From contig CM049315.1 in NCBI GenBank assembly GCA_026874595.1, positions 64,293,389 through 64,357,388 on the forward strand: 64,000 bases of DNA, read 5' to 3'. Shown here in pieces: positions 48,801-57,800 of the stretch. Both the position numbers and the translations under genes were made by a program. The notes beneath the pieces are model-generated. The model was not told the origin of the DNA. It worked only from the letters and a program-made list of their open reading frames with translations, and ran no database searches. Each line of letters starts with the position of its first letter. Position 1 is the first letter of the stretch. The DNA comes from Sipunculus nudus. Lineage: Eukaryota > Annelida > Sipuncula > Golfingiida > Sipunculidae.

Positions 48801-51800
48801 ATGCTTTGCCCAGGCATTAAGACTATGAGAGTTAAGTGTTAAGTTTAGCTACTGATTTATAAAATGATGGGAACATTTTGCAGTTTATATCATGGAATCA
48901 TAGCAATAAACTTTGTTTTCTAGATATCTGAATATTATCATACAAATCATCAGATATACCAGCAAGTGTTTGTTCTGATAATTTGTGGGTCTGTACCTGG
49001 ATTTAGGATGGCTTTATTTGATTACAAGACTCTTAATGATGCTTTCTGCATTTCTTTTCTTTTAGGTTTTGCAGTTTACCTACCCTGCTGACCCCATTGA
49101 ATAGCAAGCTGATAATTAAAACAAATTGGACTTGCACTTTTTACATTTGCATGTTCATAAATCTGATATGAGAGCTCTCCAACCTGATTATGCCTTTTGA
49201 ATTGTTTTGGACATTCATAACTGTTACATTCTTTGAAGCAATTGCTACAAGTTTAGTGTCTTATTGGAGGATGTGTGACTTGTCAGAAAACCATTATGTC
49301 TGCCAGGTAGCCATTTTAGAAATCCTTTTGCCAGGACAGTTTCTGTGATTTTTTAATGATGTTTGGTCCCTTTTAGAGGATGTTTGTTGTTCAATTTCCG
49401 ACCTGTCAGAAATCCAATATGGCCACCAGGACGCCATCTTTGAATTCCTTTAGAACATATTATCTCAAGAACTATTAAAGTGAATGCAGTGGGATGTATA
49501 TTAATGTAATCTTGCATTGGGTCAAAGATTTCTTAATAAATATGACCATCATTTATGAAAGCTCAGTACAGTTGGCTTGTATTGAATAAAAATTAATATG
49601 GAAGCACCCGTTTCACAATAATTCTTGCATGGATTTCCTTGAACTTTTGCTATATTTTGATCTTATATGTGGCCTGTGTGGTATTCCTTTTGAGACTGAC
49701 AGGTATCGAGCAAGCTGTGGGATTAGTTCCTGATAGCTCAACAACCATACATTTTGCCTCAGACCATCATTCACTATGTTTTAACCAGACATATATGATA
49801 AGGATTTATGGCAATGTAGAAAGTTTAAACAAAATTGGCATTTAGGTTCTGCAACAATTTTACTAGAAGTTGTGAATTGCAGCCCATGATGTCGCAGGTC
49901 ATGCTTGGCAGCTGAGAATCATGACCCATGGGTCACTTGTGTTCAATTGTAAAACAGGTTTGGTAATCAAATGTTAATAAATATGATAGAAACGTGTTTT
50001 TCTTATTGTCATTGGAAAGTTTTAATACAAATATAAAATACAAATGAGAGGGCAGTCATAAGAGTACATACATCTTCACCAGGGAAGAACATTCAGATCC
50101 AAGCTATATAAGGGTTCAGGCAGCTTACCCTTGTCGTGAGCACACACCCTTCCTCCAGCCCATAGTGCTGATCAAAGCTCAGATTCCCTTTACCACATTG
50201 CTGTATTGGGATAGCTGATAAAATTGATATTAATGGTATGTTGGAAGGCATGCAGTGATTACTTTTTTAGCTCAGCTGACTGTTAGTCATCTGAGCTATA
50301 GCAATCACTCTTTGTCCGTTCTGGCCATCTGTCCGTTTACAGGACTCAAATTGTAACCATTGGACCTGGAATCTTCTCACCATACTTCCAGAGAGTATCC
50401 TTGGAAACCTGGAATTAGGTCTCTGTTACCCATATTCTTCAAGCTATGGGGCTCTGAAGTACCCCCCCCCCCCCCCAGAATAATGAAAAATTTGATTCAA
50501 AAGCTCAAGTGTCTGGACCATTAATGCATTGATAACCATGATTTTTTGCATGGATATTGATCATGGAGTGTTTCATCAGTTTTGCAGACTGATGGCGCCA
50601 CCTGTATTCTTTGATTTTTTACAATTTTTTTTCTCCATTTTTGAGATCTTTCAAGATGTGGTCTTTTATTAACAGGACACAAATCGTAACTGCTCTACCT
50701 GGATTCTTCTTACTTTATATCCAGAGAGGTGCATGAAAAGTCTCCTTGGAAACCTGGAATTAGGTCTCTCTCACCCATATTGTCCTAGAGCTATGGGGCT
50801 CAGAATAACCCCCCAGAATAACTAAAAATTTGATACAAAAGCTCTAGTACCTGAACAACTAGTGCATTGATCGGCATGATGATCATTTGCATGTGTATGC
50901 ACTATGTAGTGTTTCATCAGTTCCTGCAGACTGGTGGCGCCACCTGGACATTTAAAAAAATTTTAACACATTTTTTCTCTATTTTTAAGGCCTTTAAATA
51001 TGCCGTTGTTTGTTAACAGTGCACAAATTGTAACAATTGGTCCTAGAATCTTCTAACTTAACTACCAGGGAGGTCTGTGAAAAATATCCTTGGAAACTTG
51101 AAATTAGGTTTCTGTTACCCATATTCCCTGAGCTATGGGGCTTAAAAACACCCCAGCATAATTAAAAAATTGATACCAAAGCAGGGCACACATCATAACC
51201 ATTGGATCTGGAATCTTCTAACTTTAAATCCAAGGAGGTCCATGAAAAGTCTCATTGGAAATTTGAAATTAGGTCTCTGTTACCCATATTTTCTGAGCTA
51301 TGGGGCTTATCCCATATTTTCTGAGCTATGGGGCTTATAAGCACCCCTCAGAATAATTGAAAATTTGATACCAAAGTAGGGCACCCCAGAAATAATGCAA
51401 AATACACACAAATTGCCAGATTCCTCAGGAAAGGCTGGTTGGATTGTCATCAGATTTGTTGTGCTTATGGGTCTCGATGAACTTAAGCTAGGATGCATGA
51501 ACAATGATGCCACCTACATTATCTTAATTAGTTGCCTGTGCAAGGATATATTGTCAACATGTCAGTCAGCTGAGCGTCATGACCCATGGGTCACTTGTTT
51601 GCTTTCTACATTAACTTAGATTTTATGCGGAAAAAGCTGAAAAACCTTTAAAAGTCTTCTTCTTGTAAACAGTTCAGCCAAATTGTTCAATATTTTTTCA
51701 GAAATTATCCCATAGGCGAGCCCTCTCAAGTTTGTTCAAATGGTTTGCATTTGATCAACTTTAGTGGAGTTACAAGAATTTGAACAGTCATTTGGTCAAG

Positions 51801-54800
51801 TAAGCATACTGACATAGTAATCTCAGAAATGACAAAAGCTAGCATTACCAAGTATTGTGCAAATGTTGGTCACATGACTTATATTTAAAGTTGCAGATTT
51901 TGTGGTGCCACCTACATTGACCTGTTTTTTTATGGGCAAAAACCTCATATTTTTAGCCACTTTCAGCTTAAAATGTTTATGATGAAACTGTCAAATTGAA
52001 TTGTTCAATTTTCAAAAGAATTATCCTAGGACATGGTTCTTTCAATCATATCAGAAAAGCTAATTTGGTCTAATGGCCATTATTATGTCTACTTCAAACT
52101 GAAGACTGCAAAACTGTTGAGAAACTGCCAACTGTTTCAGATTTGGCAACAGATCAAGAGTTCATTCAGTGCAGCCAGATATAGGTCAAGAGTTCAATCA
52201 GTGCAGCCAAGCACAAAGCATGTGATCACCTCATGGGTGACATGTGAACACCTCATTGGCACCATGTGATCACCTCATGGGTGTCATGCCCCTCAGGGCT
52301 GCATGTGGAGCCAATCTGTGAGCTTATGCAATGGTGTGGCTGCTATTTCAGATTTGGCAACAGGCCTAAGGTCAGTCTGGATCTATTTATAGCTTTGGCA
52401 GACTGCCAACTGTATCAGATTAGGTAACAGGTTAAGAGTTCACTCAGTGCAGCCAGCTATAGGTCAGGAGTTCACTCAGTGCATTCTATTTATAGCATTG
52501 GCAGACTGCCCACTGCATCAGATTTGGCACCAAAGTTCAGCCTTAATCTATTTATAGCTTTGGTAGACTGCCAACTGTGTAAGATTATGCAACAGATCAA
52601 GAGTTCACTCAGTGCAGCCAGGTACAGGTCAGGAGTTCACTCAGTCTAGCCAGGTGCAGGTCATGAGTTCACTCAGTGCAGTAGCCTGAGCCAGCAAATT
52701 TGTCACAGTGCACTCGGGGCAACTGCCTTTATCACCTAAGCCTGGTCTGCCCCATGCATCAGACTCAAGGTAAGTTTGATGTATTGGCCTGATATTTTGA
52801 CCTGTCTATGTGTCTTCGATGGCTTTCTCGTTCACAAGACAGGTGTTGCCACCTATAATGACTTTTGCACAGTGTATGTGCCTGCTTATTTCTACAGAGG
52901 AATTTGATATATCAGCCTGAAATTTGGCAGATACATACATATCGAATAGCTTTGTCATATACAAGACTGGTGATGCCACTTACAATAATTTTTGCTCAGT
53001 GTGTGTCCCTTCATATTTCTCAGGAGGGGTTTGATATATCAGTCTGAAATTGGGCATATGTATGTATCTCTGATAGCTTCGTTGTATACAAGACTGGTGG
53101 TGCCACTTACAATAATTTTTGCACAGTGTGTGTCCCTTCTTATTTCTCAGGAGGGGTTTGTGTATCATTCTGAAATTGGGCATATATATATGTATCTCTA
53201 ATAGCTTTTTGTATACAAGACTGGTGGTGCCAGCTACAATCATTTTTGTGTTGTGTGCACCCATGCCAGAATTTCATCAGTGATGTTTTTGAAATTATTT
53301 CTTATTCAAAATGTTTAGTACTTGCATTGTTCATATACATGAGAAGTAATGGTCCAGCATTGAAGCATTTTTAGCTCAGCTGACTATAAGTCATCTGAGC
53401 TATAGTCGTGGTCCATTGTCCGTCGTCCGTCCGTCCGTCCGTCCGTCCGTCCGTCCGTCCGTCCGTCCGTAGATGTGGCACGTTTTGAAACCGTAAGACC
53501 TAGGAATCCAAAATTCAGCATAATGTTAGATGTCCCCAAGATCTCCTACCAAGCCGAAAACTGGGTCTTTGCGACTTCATTCCTTTGAGAAATTAAGGAA
53601 AAACCTCAATTTTTTATTAAAAACCTATTTTCACACTTTAGGACTGCCTAATATCAAAACCACTCATCTGTTTTTCCTCATATTTCCTATAAATAATCCT
53701 CTATATAATTCCTATGTACATGCCAGAAATTAGGTCTGTATTATTTAGTTTAAAAAAGTTATGAGCCCAAACATAATGCATTTTGTAAATAATCAGGAAA
53801 GAAATTTTATCACTTAACACCAAACTTGTTAAAGCTAAGCACTTTTTTTCCAGTAATATTACTTTTATTAATCAAAATTAAATTGTATACCCAAAATTAG
53901 ATCAAAATCTTTTAAATTTTTAAAAATATTAGCAAAAATAAAAAATTGGTACCTTAAATTTTTCCCAACTTTGACCATGGCACGTTTTTTTGCTGTAACT
54001 GCTGTGGATTTAATTTTCACAGCATGTTTTTGTTAGCATTTCAACTGTTAACACCAAAAATTTGAAAACAGTTGATCAAAAACTGTAGATTTTATTCAAG
54101 TTTTCAAGCACCATGTCACATATTGCTAGTGTTATGCAGTTTGCTAGAGCTCAGCTCCCGAGCTTCAGCTCTAAGTTCCTTAAATTTGGCATACAGTTAG
54201 ATTTCTCCAAAATCCCCTACCATGCCAAGAATTTGGTCACTAGGACTTAATTCCTTCGAGATATCAATGAAAAACTTCATTTTTCCATTAAAAACCCAAT
54301 GTTACACTTTAAGACTGCCTAATATCAAAACCACTGATCTGACTTTGATCATATATAATATACATATTTTTCTATACATTCACTATGCACATGCCAGAAA
54401 TGATGTCAGTATTGTGTATTTTTTTTAAGTTATGGGCCCAAACATAATGCACTTTGTAAAAAATCAAGAAATATATTTACTCCCTTAACAAGGGCATTGC
54501 TGAAGCTAGAGATCTTTTTTGTCAGGGATGTAACATTATTTAATCAAGATTCAATTGAACACCTAAAATTAGTTCTGAATTTTTCAAATTTTATAAGTTA
54601 TTAGTATAAATATAAAATTAGTACCTTAAATTTTGCCCAACTGTGACCATGGCACGTTTGTTTCCCGTGAGCACTGTTGATATAATTTTCATATCATGCA
54701 CACATAAGGATTTCAGCTTTTTAGTTTAGAAAGCTGAAAGAAATTTGCCAAATATTGTAGCTTTTATTAATGTTTTTTATGAGACCCTGTCAGACTTTGG

Positions 54801-57800
54801 CTCTCTCCAGCCCCTCTTGAGTCACCTGTATGTTGACCTTGTTGACCTTTCATCAAATTATGCACGCTTGAGGGGAGAATCCAGGCAGCTTATGGCCAGC
54901 CACAGTTGATCCAGGTGTTCAACCCAACTCATCTAGTAGTTTTAACCAACAACATAACAATAAACAATAAATTAATAAATTTTTATTGGTTTTTAATAAC
55001 AAATTAAAGAAAAATAGAAAAGGAATTTGTTAGTTTATAATAACAGGAAATTAACTTGCAGTTACTGATGATATAAGAATCTTGTATCGATGGGTAGAAT
55101 GTCACATATTCCAAATAACACCATGCAGTCACCTATGGCATTTTTCAGTTCATTTTTAATGATAAAGAAGTAAATCATATTATTCATTACTAATCATTAA
55201 GGATTATATGAAGGAAATTAATGATAGACAAAGATGCAGTTGATAATATTAATCTAGATTCCTACTGTGTCTAGTGTGTACATTGATGTGAAATTAGCCC
55301 AAAATGAATTTTTTACAGTTATTTTTTAATATAAATAAAAGCCATAAAACCAGGTACTTATGATCATTATTTAAATGTGTGAATTTTGTATATTCTGGAT
55401 TCTCAACATCATTGTTTGGTGAAAACTGAATAAATACCAGACATGGTGCGAATACTTTGTAATTGTATTTAAATACGAATATGATTATGTACTCCATTAT
55501 AAAATTTCTTGCATAAAGAATGGGAATTCAGGTAAAAATGAAAGTATATGAATACTCGTGCAAATACTTTCAAAATGTATTCATGAATGCATTCATGAAT
55601 ATATTCTTTAATATTATTTTAATAATCATATCAGTTATATTTCATTTTAAAAAATCATATTCTCTTATTATTTTTAATAAAAATTATATTTGGGACAATA
55701 TTTGTAATTTTTTTAATAAATAGTTAAACTCTTATATTATACATAAGCTAAACAACAACAACTCATAATACAGGTTATATTTATTACCACACAAAACCAG
55801 CATGTGCCTCATTTCTAAATAAAATTTTTTTATCATATATAACAGCTGAGCGTCGTGACCCATAGGTCCCTTGTTACCTGTTGTATTTCCCAATGGACAG
55901 GTTCACATTAAGACTGTAGGCCTTGTTTAGGCCTTTAAATAAAGCCTCATCTGTTAACAGGGCACAAATCATCACTGTTTGACCTAGAATCTTCTTACTT
56001 GACATCAAGGGAGGTCCTTGGAAAATTGAAATGAGGTCTCTGTTATCCATATCCTACAAGCTATGGGGCTCGAAAGTACCCCCCAGAATAATTAAAACTT
56101 TGATACAAAGCTCCAGTGTCTGAATAACTAATGCCTTGATAGTGTTGTGATATCACCTAACGAATTAATAAGATAATTAATATTAATCAGGAATATGTTG
56201 TTATTGTAGAAAGAATATTGAATATGTTCATGTATCAAGTATATATTTATGTAACTTAATTTCTTATATGATTTGTGAGTCAAGGTGGCTTATGTATGGC
56301 TTAGTATGGTAGGATAAACAAGGACAACTTCTAAACTATTTTCAAAGGATCATGGGAGTTATGCTCAGTGGTTCACATCTACTCGAAGCTGAACAAGAAT
56401 ATCTGTTCATATATCCTTGCACTTTCTCCACGCTTGGTGGTCAATCTGAATATAAACCGTGAAGACCACTGAATCTAAATCCATGAGGAAATCCCAGACT
56501 TTGAAGTCAGTCACATGAAGAAATGTACCAGAGGCTCATTGAGACCCAATTTTACCAACTTGGATCAGTAATAAACGTTCAGGTTAAAACTTGTACTTAC
56601 CAGTATTTTATAATAAGGCTTATGAATATGTATTAACTTGTATCATGTACAAATATTGCTCACTTGGATGACTAGACAGAGACCAGAGAGAGATCACACC
56701 AAAGGGAATCAGATTGCACTCAGCTCCTGTGGTCTCTGCCAGCATCCAGTGACAGTCACTAACTAGAATAAAAGCCTCTTACCTCCTCCTGGACTGCCTG
56801 AGGCTAGTTCACATCCAACCAAAGCACCCACATAACAATAGCCAGGAGCAAACGTTTCATCAGTTCCTGCAGACTGGTGACACTATCTGTATTTTTTCAA
56901 ATTTTTACGCATATTTTTTTTTATTTATAAGACCTTCAAATGAAGTGGTCTTCTGTCAAAAAGCCCATCGTAACCACTTCCTAAAGACTTTTCACAAAAT
57001 TCATGATTTTTTGCACTCTGGCAGTCGTTTTGCTCATTGTTCAATATTCCTTGAATTCAGCTGAGTGTCATGACCCATGGGCTGCTAGTTTTGTTATATC
57101 CTAAAGAGCTAGGTGTGGCCTTAAAAATTTCTTCACAGAATTTTGAAATTCATTTATAATGCAAATTTATGTAAATTTTCCAAGATCACAAAAAAGTTTC
57201 CACTCCTTTAAATTCTTGTCCAATTTAGTTCATTTGTTTTTTATCTAATGGGGTTAAGTACTGCCATCTAATCTTCTGTGTTGAACCTGTGGATACGGCC
57301 ACCTGAAATACGATTTTCTGTGATGAAAAGTTATTACATGTGCTGTGAACAGTGCTTAGTTTTATGTTGCCGGATGAGGGCTGCATCATGGACTTTCTTG
57401 TTTTAGTAATGTTTGTTTTCTCCCGCCATTGTGACTGTATATTGATATTTATTTTTAGCTCAGCTGACTGAAAGTCATCTGAGCTATAGCGATCACTCTT
57501 TGTCCGTCGTCCGTCTGTCCGTCTGTCCGTCTGTTAACCAGGCACAAATCGTAACTGCTGGACCTAGAACCTTGTTACTTGGCATTCTGAGAGGTCCATG
57601 AAAAATCTCCTTGGAAACCAGAAATTAGGTCTCTGTTACCCATATCCTTCGAGCTATGGGGCCCCAAATTACCCCCGAGAAAAGTAAAAAATTTCATACA
57701 AAAACTTCAATATCTCATTAACTACATCACTGATGGTCATGATTTTTTGCATACATATTGATCATGAGATGTTCCATCAGTTCCTGCAGACTGGTGGCGC

